Positions 53,972 to 64,000 of a stretch of DNA of 64,000 nt are shown one piece after another (within the stretch, counting starts at the first letter, position 1; each line of letters opens with the position of its first letter). The position numbers were made by a program, and so were the translations under genes. The stretch comes from Microdochium bolleyi (Eukaryota; Ascomycota; Sordariomycetes; Xylariales; Microdochiaceae), in contig KQ964246.1 of the NCBI GenBank assembly GCA_001566295.1, forward strand, positions 3,968,001 to 4,032,000, given 5' to 3'. Below the pieces are notes generated by a model. The model ran no database searches and was not told the DNA's origin. It worked only from the letters and a program-made list of their open reading frames with translations.

Positions 53972-55906
53972 TTAGGTCCGATTAAGAGGCTGACGGTAAA
54001 CCGCATCGCCAACCGTTGTACTTAGGGTTCCGTTCGCCTCGAACCAGTTTAAGGTCACGTCGAGATCAAGGTGGAAGCCGTCAGGACTAGTAATCTTTGT
54101 CGCCAATCTCGCGCCATCCCGCCCAGTCTGCACGAGGTCTGAGAACCAGTCCACATGGTTCAGCGTGGCACCCGTAACTGTCACTGTGACATTCTCCGAG
54201 CCGTCTAGGAAGACGACACCATCATCAGAGAACCCAGAATAGGTCACTGCGACGGTGCCAATATGGGAGGCCGAGGGTAGATCTATCAGGTCCACGGTAG
54301 CGTGTCCAGATGTCTTGCCGTGGAGAGTATATGTGCCAGGCGAGGGCTCCGGCCGGCTCGGTGGTGTGCTGCCTGCAACGTATGGAATACCCCACTGCAC
54401 GACGTCCGGGTGCTCAGAAACTGCTGGTACCTGCTTCGGCTGTCTGCTTGTCAGGGTCGCAAGCATGAGTCGGTATGTCCTCTGGTCGGGCTCTTTGGAC
54501 GAGTAGCAGGGAAGTGGGTTCGCGCCGCCGCACGAAGGAGAAATCGTCAGTGCTTGCCAGTAGGCAATCTTGGTGCCGTCGGGACTCCATCGCGGGTCCG
54601 CCATGCCGTTCCACTCTGGGTCGTCGATGCTGCCGCTGCCTGGCACGCCGAAGCCAGGGCCGTTGATCTTCTGGCCAGTGTAGGATCCACGGTCGCCATC
54701 GCGATCGAGCAGATAAGGCTGGAAGAAGCGACGGGGCCCGTTGTTGCGTGTCGACGACGTGATGCTGCTCGTCAACAGGTCGGTGATGGGTGGGACGTTG
54801 CGCATACCGGCGAGGAACAGCTGACGGCCTGAACCACGCGTATCCATGACGACGGACCATTGGTCATCTGGAGAGATGTCGAGAGGATCACAGTAGTCTG
54901 GGTCGGCGGTGATGCGCCGGACGACACCGGTGACGAGATGCACCGCAAAGACATCGATGTTGCAGGATTCGACGGGCGAGCCTACATATGTGGCCTCGTC
55001 GCCGCTGCCAGAGAAGCCACGCAGCTCTCCAACAGTGATCGCGTCGCGGTTGAGGATGAGCTCGGAGCCGTTGGTGGCCAGTGGGTGTGGCCCATTAGGA
55101 TCATAGAGCACGCTCACATTGACAATGTCGTAGCGAGGAGCCAGGGGCAAGCCCGTGGTTGGAGAAGGGTTGAAAACGAGCCTCCCGAAGTATCCAAACT
55201 GACTCAGCTTCCCGCCATTCTGCGCGTCGACAAAGAAGGAGCTGTAGCCAATGTGGACATTATCCGGGTGCAGACGCTGCTCGCGCACCATGCCGCCAGC
55301 ACCAGAGCCGTCGGGAGACACATTCCAGCGCAAAGGGTAGATGTGTGTGCGCTCGGGAGTACAGTCGATGCTCGCGAGGTCGTGTTCGCCGCAGTCGAGG
55401 ACGTTGTTGCCGATGAGGAGTCTCTTGCCGTCGTTGAATGCCTGCGGATAGTCGTACTGGGGGGATCTTCCCACGGAGTTGTCCTTGGGGACGCCGCACG
55501 TCAGGCACTTCCACGAATCACCATTGGGGAAAGTGGATGAGTCCGTCTTGACGATGATGACCTGCTCTCCAGCATAAATGCTAGCTGGTTCTGGAGCTGC
55601 CGGTGAGCCCTGATATTTGACCATGGCCAGGACGTGGTTCCCATCAGGCAGGAAGTCGCCCTGCTGGAACGATCCGCCTCCTAGATCGTCGGCACCACCA
55701 CCACGCTGGACGATGCACCCGGTCCCGCGAGGGTTGATGTCGGTACTGCATGCCCCCACGTCAGAGCTGGCAATAGCCGGCGGGAGCGGGAGCGTCACGA
55801 CTTGGATGGGCTCGGGCTGCGGAGGAGGAGGCAAGGCAGCCGAGCTCGAGGAGCAGGAGGCTGCGGCCGCGAGTGCTGCTGCGTATAGGGACAGACGATA
55901 CACCAT
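53972..55906 (-). CDS. Secreted saponin-hydrolase-like protein (TolB-like beta-propeller)
   Basis: Single exon, 644 residues from the ATG at 55906 (MVYRLSLYAAALAAAASCSSSSA), which gives a good signal peptide; the frame continues to 55987 but that is leader. After a Pro-rich stretch (PPPPQPEPIQVV) comes a long region of repeated beta-sheet motifs, including INPRGTGCI, GDFLPDGNHVLAMVKY, LTCGVPKDNS, ADPDYCDPLDISPDDQW and WSPDGTKIAYW, like TolB/WD40-like propeller blades. About 12 cysteines and several N-x-S/T sites agree with secretion. The layout recalls fungal soyasaponin hydrolases (secreted glucuronidases that release soyasapogenol and a sugar chain). I base this on remembered family features, not on a search. 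The neighbouring GH1 and GH78 genes support a glycoside role. It is divergent from the GH1 gene. Confidence 0.6.
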   Translation of the reverse strand: MVYRLSLYAAALAAAASCSSSSAALPPPPQPEPIQVVTLPLPPAIASSDVGACSTDINPRGTGCIVQRGGGADDLGGGSFQQGDFLPDGNHVLAMVKYQGSPAAPEPASIYAGEQVIIVKTDSSTFPNGDSWKCLTCGVPKDNSVGRSPQYDYPQAFNDGKRLLIGNNVLDCGEHDLASIDCTPERTHIYPLRWNVSPDGSGAGGMVREQRLHPDNVHIGYSSFFVDAQNGGKLSQFGYFGRLVFNPSPTTGLPLAPRYDIVNVSVLYDPNGPHPLATNGSELILNRDAITVGELRGFSGSGDEATYVGSPVESCNIDVFAVHLVTGVVRRITADPDYCDPLDISPDDQWSVVMDTRGSGRQLFLAGMRNVPPITDLLTSSITSSTRNNGPRRFFQPYLLDRDGDRGSYTGQKINGPGFGVPGSGSIDDPEWNGMADPRWSPDGTKIAYWQALTISPSCGGANPLPCYSSKEPDQRTYRLMLATLTSRQPKQVPAVSEHPDVVQWGIPYVAGSTPPSRPEPSPGTYTLHGKTSGHATVDLIDLPSASHIGTVAVTYSGFSDDGVVFLDGSENVTVTVTGATLNHVDWFSDLVQTGRDGARLATKITSPDGFHLDLDVTLNWFEANGTLSTTVGDAVYRQPLNRT

Positions 55907-56221
55907 GTTGACTATGCCGTGGGGTTGATCCATCTCGAACACTTGAGAGTCGCGAACGACGGCAGTCAGCTTTATAAATATTCTCAATTGCCAGCCTGAG
56001 GATCAGTCAGAGTACGGCCAAGGGTGTACGGTACGGTACATCAGCACAGCAGGGTATGTACGTGTACAGAAACCCGAGCTTTACGAACACAACCCGACGT
56101 GACATTGAGCGTGGGTCCCGGGCATCGCAACCACAGCAGATGGATGTACCTAGTCCAAGACCATAGCTTTTTTCGCGGCGGGCCCAGATCACTGGTCGAC
56201 TCGCTTTCACACTGCATTATG

Positions 56222-56229
56222 CCGTACGG
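56222..56229. promoter_or_regulatory. CCGTACGG palindrome, candidate Zn2Cys6 site
   Basis: CCG and CGG triplets with a two-base spacer in the shared promoter of the saponin-hydrolase-like and GH1 genes. Zn2Cys6 dimers bind paired CGG triplets; the match is suggestive only. Confidence 0.35.
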
Positions 56230-56533
56230 TCTGATGACTCGATACCTGTCGGATGTCACCTCATGTGTAGCCTCAACTCGGGAGACTCGTAAACTCGTAA
56301 ATTCGTAAATGGGCCACTTTGTGGAGATGGCCGGGGGAAACCGCGTGCATGAGACAGGGGGCATATGTTGAAGAAAAAGGAAGGCAGCTTCACCTATTGG
56401 CTCAAAAGCCTGGGGAAGTGGAGGCCGCCATGTTCGCGAGGTAGGTGCTCCATGCCAACTAATGTAGGTCTCCATGCCGGGCAGAGCTGCCAGGATCATT
56501 TCGGTGGTGGGGAGGCACCAGGTTGTGTAATAA

Positions 56534-56543
56534 TCCCGCGGGA
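56534..56543. promoter_or_regulatory. TCCCGCGGGA palindrome, candidate Zn2Cys6 site
   Basis: A perfect 10-bp palindrome with back-to-back CCG/CGG triplets, 266 bases upstream of the GH1 start. It could be bound by the regulator encoded at the right end. Confidence 0.35.
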
Positions 56544-56809
56544 AAATTCCAGATGTCCACTATCCATCCTTCCAGTCGCCACAGCACGGGATCCTCGAAC
56601 GATGTACACGATTTTGCCCTGCTAGGCTCGGCTATCGGTGTATCTGGATGCGCCCACCTCGGCTTGTTATAGAGGTCGACACCGAGCATTATGGTACAGG
56701 ATGTCTAGTCAAGAGTCTTTGAGCATTTTCCCTTCACCAAACCGACTGTTATTCTGCGTATCGTAAACCCCAACGTGTACTCAAGGACACAGCCCACACA
56801 ACGGCAATA

Positions 56810-58445
56810 ATGACGCAGGAAGCCGGGATGTGGGCGACAGCTGACGAGGCTGGGCCCAACAACGGCATTGAGGCTCTCATGGGCTACAACCTACCCGTGG
56901 AGAACCTCAAACTACCCGCCGTGTTCACATATGGTTCAGCGACAGCAGCATACCAAATCGAGGGCGCAGCCGACAGGGACGGCAAGGGAAAATCTATCTG
57001 GGACGTGTACACCCACCTCGAGCCCTCGCGCACTAATGGTGAGAACGGCGATGTCGCCTGCGGTCACTATGATCGAGTTCAAGACGATGTCAAGCTCATG
57101 GCAGACCTTGGCATGAAGACGTACCGCATGTCTCTCTCCTGGACCCGCATCATCCCGCTTGGTGGTCGCCATGACCCCGTCAACGAGGTCGGGATTGCCT
57201 TTTACGACAAGCTCATCGACGCTCTGCTCGAGCACGGGATCCAGCCCTCCGTCACTCTGTACCATTGGGACGCACCTCAGACCCTGTACGAGCGTTATGG
57301 GCTGTTTCTCGACACCGCTGAGTTCCGTGCGGACTTTGAGCATTATGCCCGGCTCTGCTTCTCGCGGTTTGGCGACCGCGTCAAGACTTGGATCACCTTC
57401 AACGAGCCTTACATCATCTCGATATTCGGGCACCTGAACGGCACTTTGGCTCCAGGCCACTGCGCAGAGCGCGGTAGCGACACTGTCCGCGAGCCATGGC
57501 GTGTTGGCCACACCCTGATCTTGTCCCATGCCGCAGTCACGGCTATCTACGCCGACGAGTTCCAGCCAACTCAGCAGGGTCGCATCTCAATCGTTCTCAA
57601 CGGCCACTTCTATGAGCCTTTCGACAGGAGTAATCCTGCCGATATTGCAGCTGCTCAGACAAGGCTAGAGTTCTACATCGCGTGGTTCGGGGATCCGGTC
57701 TTCTTGGGCCGAGACTATCCCGCATGCATGCGCGTCTATCTCGGGGACCGGCTTCCCGTCTTCACAGAGGACGATCTGGATCTCCTCCGCGCAACGAGCA
57801 AAATCAACTCTTTCTACGGCATGAATCACTATTCATCAAAATTCGCGCGCCAGATCACTGATCGCCCGCCCGCCAAGGACGACTGGACATCAAACATCGA
57901 AGAGCTCTCCACGAACATTCACGGCGAGGAGATCGGCCCTGCATCGAGCAGTGCCTGGCTGCGCATTGCTCCGACGGGATTCCGAAAGCTCCTGAATTGG
58001 GTCTCGAGTCGCTATCCACATCTCCCGATCATTATCACAGAGAACGGCTGCCCTTGTCCCGGCGAGACTGACATGGAAGTAGCGAAAGATGACCAGTTCC
58101 GACAGCGATATTTGGGACTCTATCTTGATGCTATATCCCGAGCAATCTACGAAGATGGAATTGAAGTCCAGGGTTATTATGTATGGTCGCTGATGGACAA
58201 CTTTGGTGCGTGCGCAGTTCCCAGTCTCCCTTGTTTTACCTCAAAACCCACACGGCCCTTCCTTGCGCTTACTCTTTCTCCTTCTTGATGCTCCGACAGA
58301 ATGGTCAGCTGGCTACGGTCCGCGCTTCGGAATCATTCACGTCGACTATGACACGCTCGGGAGAACACCAAAAAACTCGGCATACTACCTCCGAGACACC
58401 ATGGAACAACGTCGGGGAACGTCGTCTGTGAGGAACGATTATTGA
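56810..58445 (+). CDS. GH1 beta-glucosidase, intracellular type
   Basis: Two exons (56810-58205 and 58300-58445), 513 residues. The phase-1 intron joins SLMDNF to EWSAGYGPRFG. Family 1 features: FTYGSATAAYQIEGA near residue 40, the acid/base glutamate in WITFNEPY (about 199), the nucleophile in IITENGCP (about 411) and the aglycone/glucose-binding EWSAGYGPRFGIIHVDY. The length is normal for fungal GH1. No signal peptide is present, so it acts in the cytosol. It removes terminal beta-linked glucose (or galactose) from glycosides. The first 40 residues before the barrel are longer than usual; a start at the Met in MGYNLP is possible. It shares a promoter with the saponin-hydrolase-like gene and converges with the GH78 gene. 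Confidence 0.95.
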
Positions 58446-58896
58446 AGAATCGACTCTGAGCAAGTCCTGAATACCTGGTAGATGGTGGCAAGCGGGACTA
58501 GTGCACTATAGTAAGACAGTTTTTCCTGATTGGAGCGTTGGACAAGTCACGGCTCCCAGGTTCTCCGTCTCGAAGAGCATGGTGCGATAAAAACAATAAT
58601 TACGACCGCCACTCATGAGTCCGAGTCAATCCAAATGAGAATGTGCCCGATTTCAAATAACGCTTGTCGGCTTAGTAGATCGGAAACTGAGCAGAATAAG
58701 CAATGGCAAGCCCGCGAACGCGGTCGCTATTGCTGGATTATTTACCAACTTCTGATCAAAACAAGTCGTACCAAGGGCCATGGCCTGCCTCGAGATCCAC
58801 AGGCTAAGTTCTAGAAATCAAATTGGCGGCTCGCATAATGAGCCAAGATCATAAATCCAGCATGAAGGGATGATATCCTTCTCATATGTTTCTTGA
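58446..58896. other. Convergent 3' region between GH1 and GH78 genes
   Basis: 451 bases between two converging stops. Probably 3' untranslated sequence. Nothing else recognised. Confidence 0.5.
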
Positions 58897-61800
58897 TTAA
58901 TTTGATTTTCGTGGAAGTGGTTTGAGTGGCCACTCGTATCCTCTAACAAATGTGCCTGAAAACGTCCACGTTCCTGGACCCACGACTTGTGTATGGGATG
59001 GGCTTGTAGGCAGTACGACATCCGCGATCGTCCCATGCGGGACCATGATCGTGAGGTAGAAGGCCTGAGGGGTGCTACCTTGGTGTCGCCACTGTCGTTG
59101 AAGATAAGCCACACCGTTGATGCCATCGCCATCGTTGCTGCTACTCGTTGTGAGAAGGTTCGCGAGCTTCCACTCCACGGAGATCAACCCGAAGCGAGTC
59201 TCATGAGTCGCAGCCGCATGATCCAACTCCGCACCCGGCATCGGGCTCACGCGGAACCTGCTCCATCCAGGCTCGAGACGCTGCAGCCCCACGACCCGTT
59301 CGTACATGAACTTGACGATAGCGCCGAGCGCGTAGTGATTAAAGCTCGTCATTTCCCCGGGGTTGATGGATCCGTCGGGCAGCATGCTATCCCATCGCTC
59401 CCAGACTGTCGTGGCGCCCATGGTCACGGGGTACAGCCATGAAGGACACTGCCGCTCTAGCAGGAGGGCATATGCCTCCTTCATGTGACCTGTACGTGCG
59501 AGAGCCTCGCACACGTATGGAGTGCCCGCAAACCCAGTGGCTAGCCGGAAGTCGCCGCGCGCAGTCAGGTGTGCCAGTCGAGCACCTGCGTGGCACATTT
59601 GGGGGGAGCCCGGATCGAGAATCTCGAGACATATGGCAGCCGCGTAGGCGGTCTGGGTGTCGGACGTCAGACGGCCCCTCGGCGTCACGTACTCGGCGTG
59701 GAACTCGCTGCGTGCGAGTCTTGACTCGGCGACGTAGTGGCTACGGACTGTGGGCGGTTTGGCTAAGGCGGATGTAATCAACACCATGAGATCGAGGCTG
59801 TGGATGAGAAACATGTTGGCCACCATGAGGGCGTCCGTGGGAGATCGCCAAGGTGCGTCCGGTGGAGCTGTTGGATCGAGCCAGTCCTACACGGTGCGCC
59901 CGGTTAGTGAGGCACTCGTCGGAGTGTGAGAGTGCGATCAGGCCACAGCGTGACTCGAATGGGGCTCTTCACTCACACCAAGCTGAAAAGGAGTGGTACT
60001 CCAGAGATGCCTTCTCCCTTCTTCGTCCCCCCGTGGGAGCACTCTGATCCAATCAACCATGCTCTCCCACTGTTGTTCGAGGACACCTTTGTCATTTGTC
60101 TCGAGGTACAATGCCCAAGGGACTAAGATTGTCGCATCATGCCAGATCGCACATGGGACCTTGCGTAGCCACCTTGGGTCCTTGACTGTGACGTTTGGGC
60201 TGACCATGGGTGGCACTCCACTGAGAAACTTCTGATCATGGGCAACGTCAATCAACCAGTTGCGCACAATACCGAAGCAGTCGTACAGGAGAGTTGCCGT
60301 CGGGGCAAACACGGCGAGGTCGCCGGTCCAGCCTAGACGCTCGTCACGCTGCGGGCAGTCTGTCGGGACCGAGAGGAAGTTGCCGCGCATGCTCCACACC
60401 ACGTTCTCGTGGAGCTTGTTAAGCAATGGCTCAGAACAGACGAAAGAGCCAGTGCTCTTCATGTCTGTATGGCACACAACAGCCTCGATGTTGTACTGTA
60501 AGTCTGTTATTGTCTTCTCGCCAGCAGAGTCAGTCGCTCCGACAAGCCAGCCCTCGATCTCGGCATATCTGAATCCGTGGAATGTGAATCGGGGCTCGTA
60601 TGATTCTCCCCGAGGGTCGCCTTTGAGTGTGTAGACATCCGTAGCTTTGCAGACTCTCAGCGGGCGGGTTCCCAGCTCGCCGTTTTCGAGGACTTCCGCA
60701 TGCCTCAGGGTGATCTTGTGGTCTCGTGGTCCTCGGATGTTTGAAACCCGCACATAGCCGACCAGGTTCTGCCCAAAGTCAACAATGTGCCTCCCAGAAG
60801 GCGACATGATAAGTGCCACTGGCTTCACCACCTGGATCCGCCTCACAGGCTCGGCGAATCCTGGCGTAAGCTCGACAGACCTGGCCAGAGGTGCGAGAAT
60901 GGCCACTGGCTCCCAGTCGGGACTGAGATCCTCTGACGAGAGGGCAGGCGAGGACCATTGAGCGACTTCTTTCGTTGCATCCCAGTGCTCGCCGTCGTAG
61001 ATCTCCGCGAGCCGGATCGGGCCCTGAGTGACATGCCAGGATTGATCCGAGACAATCGTCGTCTTCTCCCCATCGGTCGTGATAATCTCGAGCTGCGAGA
61101 GTAGGGCAGACTGTTCACCCCATATGTTCCGATGCCCGCCTTCGAAGCCGAGACGGCCTGAGAACCACCCCTCAGCAACACGGACCGCGAGACAGTTGAC
61201 ACCGACTCGTAGCGCCGAGGTCACATCGTATGTCTGGTACTGCAGCCTGGCGTCGTAGGCAGTCCACCCGGGTGCCAGAAAATGATCACCGATACGTGTG
61301 CCGTTGAGCTCTGCCTCGTAGACACCCTGGCTTGTGATGTATAATCGAGCTCGTCTGACATCGAGGCCTATGTTGTCAGGACAGCTGGTCCGACTCAGAT
61401 CAAATGTCTTCCGATACAACTGCTCGGGAGAAGGGCCGGCAGTGTCGTGCTGACCCAAAGGTGCAGCAATGCGCTCGCCTTTCCACTCTGATCGGTCGAG
61501 CAAGCCGAGTTCCAGCTTCGATGGAGGGTCGCTCCAGGGAGAGAATTGCCCTTGGTCGCCGAACACTCTGATACGGATCGAAATCTGCTGGCGCGAGGAG
61601 AGGGCGGCCTCGAATGGCCAAGGAACCATGACAGATCGACTCGAGGTCTGCTGAGCGTACTCTACAAGTGGTGAACCGGTTGTTGTGTTTGCAGAGTCTG
61701 TGAAGGTGCATTCTACCTCATAACCGCGCTGTACGAAGTATCCTTCCTTCTGGCTCTCGTGATCATTATTTTCCGTGCCAACATGGCACCCGGCTTCGGT

Positions 61801-61926
61801 ATGAAGATGAGTCTTGTCGATGACTTCTCGGGTCTTCCAAGACAACCTAGGTCGAGTTTCGTGGATGCCCACTATTCTCGAGCCGCGATAATGCTCAAAC
61901 TGGACGTCGAAGACGACGACCGCCAT
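58897..61926 (-). CDS. GH78 alpha-L-rhamnosidase
   Basis: Two exons: 61926-59977 and 59886-58897, giving 979 residues. The phase-0 intron joins STTPFQLG to DWLDPTAPPDAPWRS. The start MAVVVFDVQFEHYRG is the likely N-terminus, before the Fn3-like domain (ETRPRLSWKT). Then come beta-sandwich domains and the (alpha/alpha)6 barrel, with the conserved acidic segment DCPQRDERLGWTGD (about 520-535, containing the general-acid residues) and the base region GATTVWERWDS (about 808-818). The C-terminal beta domain follows MTSFNHYALGAI. It removes terminal alpha-L-rhamnose from plant glycosides, including flavonoid rutinosides and saponins. No signal peptide, so it probably acts in the cytosol. It lies 396 bases downstream of a same-strand transcription factor gene. 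Confidence 0.95.
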
Positions 61927-62322
61927 GGTAAAGTGAGTGAACGCACAAGTCGAATCGGAAAGTCCCGCAATCGAAGGGAAGAGACGGATGTCGGTGCCTT
62001 GCACGATTGCCCCGATATGAACAAAGGAAGCGAAGAGCTGTAAGTGGCACAGCCACGCTGGACTGGGTGAATCCTCGGGACACACTTTCCCGTAAGATCT
62101 TTCTCCACAGTTGACTCGACCAATTGTCTGCATTACATTGAGGGGCATTCACTAGCTTCCGAGAAATGCAGTCGGACAAATTTGGCTTCCCCCAAGCTCC
62201 ACAATATTTCACCAAATTTCGCCGGAGCGCCACAGCACAGGTGAGGAGAAGGACAGAGAAGAGATGAGGGGAAACAAGGCATGGGCTCTCCCCACAATTC
62301 CTCGCACGGGACGAACTTTGAT
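61927..62322. promoter_or_regulatory. Promoter of the GH78 gene
   Basis: 396 bases between the GH78 start (61926) and the stop of the regulator (62323), both minus strand. It must hold the GH78 promoter and the regulator's 3' end. Nothing motif-like stands out clearly. Confidence 0.5.
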
Positions 62323-64000
62323 TTACCCGAACGACGCTATTCGCCCCGCCGGCGGGTGCGTGATGTTGTTGGCTGCCGCTGAGTCGAGCTTACTTAGGAC
62401 CTCGAGCAGAGCATCACAAAGCGACTGGGCGCGCTGTCTGTTCCCGACGCCCAGCGCCTGTTGTGATATCTCCAGAAGGACACTCCCCACCAGTCTTATG
62501 AGCTCAACCTTTTGGATTATGTCAGCGGATATTGCACTTTGGGGAGAAAGAGCAACGACTTGATGGCGACATGGGCGTGTTGACTCACACCAGGTTCTCC
62601 AGCACCCCGAACAAACTCAAACGGCACGCTCTGGAGATGGTGGATGAAGTCTCGCGCGATGTTGAGCTCCTCGGCCACAAGATATGTCTCCTCGTTCTGG
62701 TAACCGAGGGCGGCGATCAGGTCCGGATGCTGTTGCCGGTGCCGCGCGCACTCACGTAATACCATGAGCTTTGTGTACTGATACATGCACATGATGCGGA
62801 ACCGCTGCGAGACGAAGCAGGAGCTCTGGTGCTGCTCGACTCCTTCCGATACCATGGGCACGCTGTTGGCGCTCCGCCAGGCGCGGTGGAGGCATGGTGG
62901 CATGTGGTCCAGAGAGGCCGTGAACTCTGTGTACATGGCGGATATCTGGCCAGTGCTTGTCCGGGTCCGCCAGGACTGGGCCGTGGTGTGGTCCGACGGC
63001 AGCTGTGTATGCGACCGGATCCCGAGCATCAGACGTGCGGCCAGCTCCCAGAGGCGCCGAAGGAGATGGAAGCCATCAAGCAGATGCATCTCAAAGTCAT
63101 GCTGATGGTTGGGATTTTCGGGGTCGAGAAGCGGCACGTGCTGGGTGCCTACCGCCGCGAGGTCAAGCGCCGCATCGGACAGCAGCGGCTCGTGCAGGAC
63201 CCCGGGCCTCTTGCCGGTACATGTCACAGTGCAGTCCGATGTGTAGAGCATCCAGAAGCATGCGCGCAGCAGCGTCCCCTCGAGGGGCTCATACTGGCAG
63301 ACGACGTGCTCCCTCTGGAGCTGCAGCCGGAAGGCAAGCATGCTCGCCTGGCCGACGACGTGCCACGCGAGCTCGTTGCGCCCCGTTAGCTGCAGGCTCG
63401 TGGAGAGCAACATGCGGATCTGGAGCGAGCTCGAGTCCGGCGCTTCGACGTCGTCGTCCTCATACTCCCCGAGCATTGCCCTTGCCGCTCGCTGGAACAA
63501 GGGTCCCGCCTGGCTTCCCCAAGGGAGGGCTGTCTTGTGATGCAAGAGGGCCGCCATGGCTGAGACGGCCGTCACCAGCGCAAAGGATCGCATGACCTGT
63601 AGAGGCGACAGTATATGCCCTTGGACGTGACCCGTGTTTAGCTCGGGGCGAGCATCATCTAATCCGCCGTGGACTGGCCCAAATAAACGGTCCGCATGCT
63701 TGCGAAGGCTGGGCTCATGGCAAATTGGTTGTTGCGGAAATGAGCGGTGGAAGAAGACGGAGATGCAGGCCTGAACTAGTTCTCTCGGCGACAAGGGAAG
63801 TCCCAAAGACTTGAGCTCTTCTAGCAGCCGAGACCGCAGGCCGAGCATCACCGCAATCCCGGAGTCGTCCACACCGAGTCTATGGCTACCGTCGCCATTG
63901 CCGTGAATGTGAGCGTCGGCAGTAGATACAGACCACGTGGTGGTTGGAGACCTGGCCGCCTGCTGCTGCTGCTGCAACAAAGGTGTCGTCGTACGTTGCC
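62323..64000 (-). CDS. Fungal-specific transcription factor, 5' part outside the window
   Basis: Partial gene. Exons in the window: 64000-62590 (continuing to the right) and 62508-62323; the phase-0 intron joins GAGEPG to VELIRLVGSVLL. The visible part starts in a Gln-rich stretch (QQQQQ) and a Ser/Thr linker, then the fungal-specific TF domain (Fungal_trans type): LVQACISVFFHRSFPQQPIC, LQLTGRNELAWHVVGQASML, LLRACFWMLYTSDC and a basic/aromatic tail. The Zn2Cys6 DNA-binding domain is expected upstream, beyond base 64000. The position next to GH78 and near GH1 and the saponin-hydrolase-like gene suggests it is the pathway regulator. No break is seen in the visible part. Confidence 0.85.

Larger units (their letters stand above)
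55907..56809. promoter_or_regulatory. Bidirectional promoter between saponin-hydrolase-like and GH1 genes
   Basis: About 900 bases separate two divergent starts (55906 minus, 56810 plus). CGG-containing palindromes lie here (separate entries), and the region 56011-56040 holds three closely spaced TACGG units. A short tandem (three TCGTAAA-type units) occurs at about 56287-56310. Joint control by one regulator would be natural. No coding content is recognised. Confidence 0.6.

Noticed and set aside
54860..55540. Plus-strand frame of 226 codons
   Set aside because: Antisense shadow of the secreted saponin-hydrolase-like gene.

Overview
The window is nuclear DNA of a filamentous ascomycete (Pezizomycotina, most likely a Sordariomycete). 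The evidence is the gene style: GC-rich genes with few, short (about 50-90 bp) GT-AG introns, and typical mould families (Zn(II)2Cys6 regulators with a fungal-specific transcription factor domain, HET-domain proteins, WSC-domain wall proteins, proteinase K-like subtilase, GH1 and GH78 enzymes). I cannot name the genus. No rRNA, tRNA, CRISPR array or intact transposon was recognised by eye. All gene models below were assembled by joining exons by hand; splice sites were chosen by GT-AG signals, frame and family continuity.

Left part (0-22 kb): a membrane protein of unknown role (396-2696, -), a five-exon scaffold protein ending in an SH3 domain (3317-6142, -), a START/SRPBCC-like protein (8165-8873, -), a SET-domain protein (9905-10897, +), a secreted FrsA-type alpha/beta hydrolase (11308-12796, -) preceded by a 17-bp perfect inverted repeat, a dienelactone-hydrolase-like/SnoaL-like fusion lacking the expected nucleophile (13545-15226, -), a secreted two-WSC protein with a hydrophobin-like cysteine tail (16974-18212, +), a small single-pass membrane protein with a penta-cysteine (18531-19079, -) and the wreck of a HET gene (about 19.5-21.4 kb, +).

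Middle part (22-45 kb): a 999-residue Zn2Cys6 regulator (22341-25492, +), an alpha/beta hydrolase (25935-26867, +), a berberine-bridge-type bicovalent flavin oxidase (27249-28737, +), an intact HET-domain protein (29144-31096, +), a 3-kb gene-poor stretch, a secreted subtilase (34151-35398, +), MsrA (36136-36810, +), an F-box-like protein (37216-38877, -), a mitochondrial Bax-inhibitor/GHITM-like protein (39816-40877, -) and a large protein with two cyclic-nucleotide-binding domains, an F-box and leucine-rich repeats (41469-44351, -). A 5.4-kb stretch (44352-49748) without a convincing gene follows.

Right part (49-64 kb): a Thr/Ser-rich secreted protein with an apple/PAN-like tail (49749-50741, +), an Old-Yellow-Enzyme relative with altered substrate-binding residues (51507-52681, +), a relic of a cytochrome P450 (about 53.16-53.35 kb, -), and then what looks like a plant-glycoside (perhaps saponin) utilisation cluster: a secreted saponin-hydrolase-like protein (53972-55906, -), a divergently transcribed GH1 beta-glucosidase (56810-58445, +), a GH78 alpha-L-rhamnosidase (58897-61926, -) and a fungal transcription factor that runs off the right edge (62323-64000, -). 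A secreted first enzyme, two intracellular exo-glycosidases and an adjacent regulator would fit outside cleavage of the glycoside followed by inside trimming of the sugar chain. This is the most interesting system in the window.
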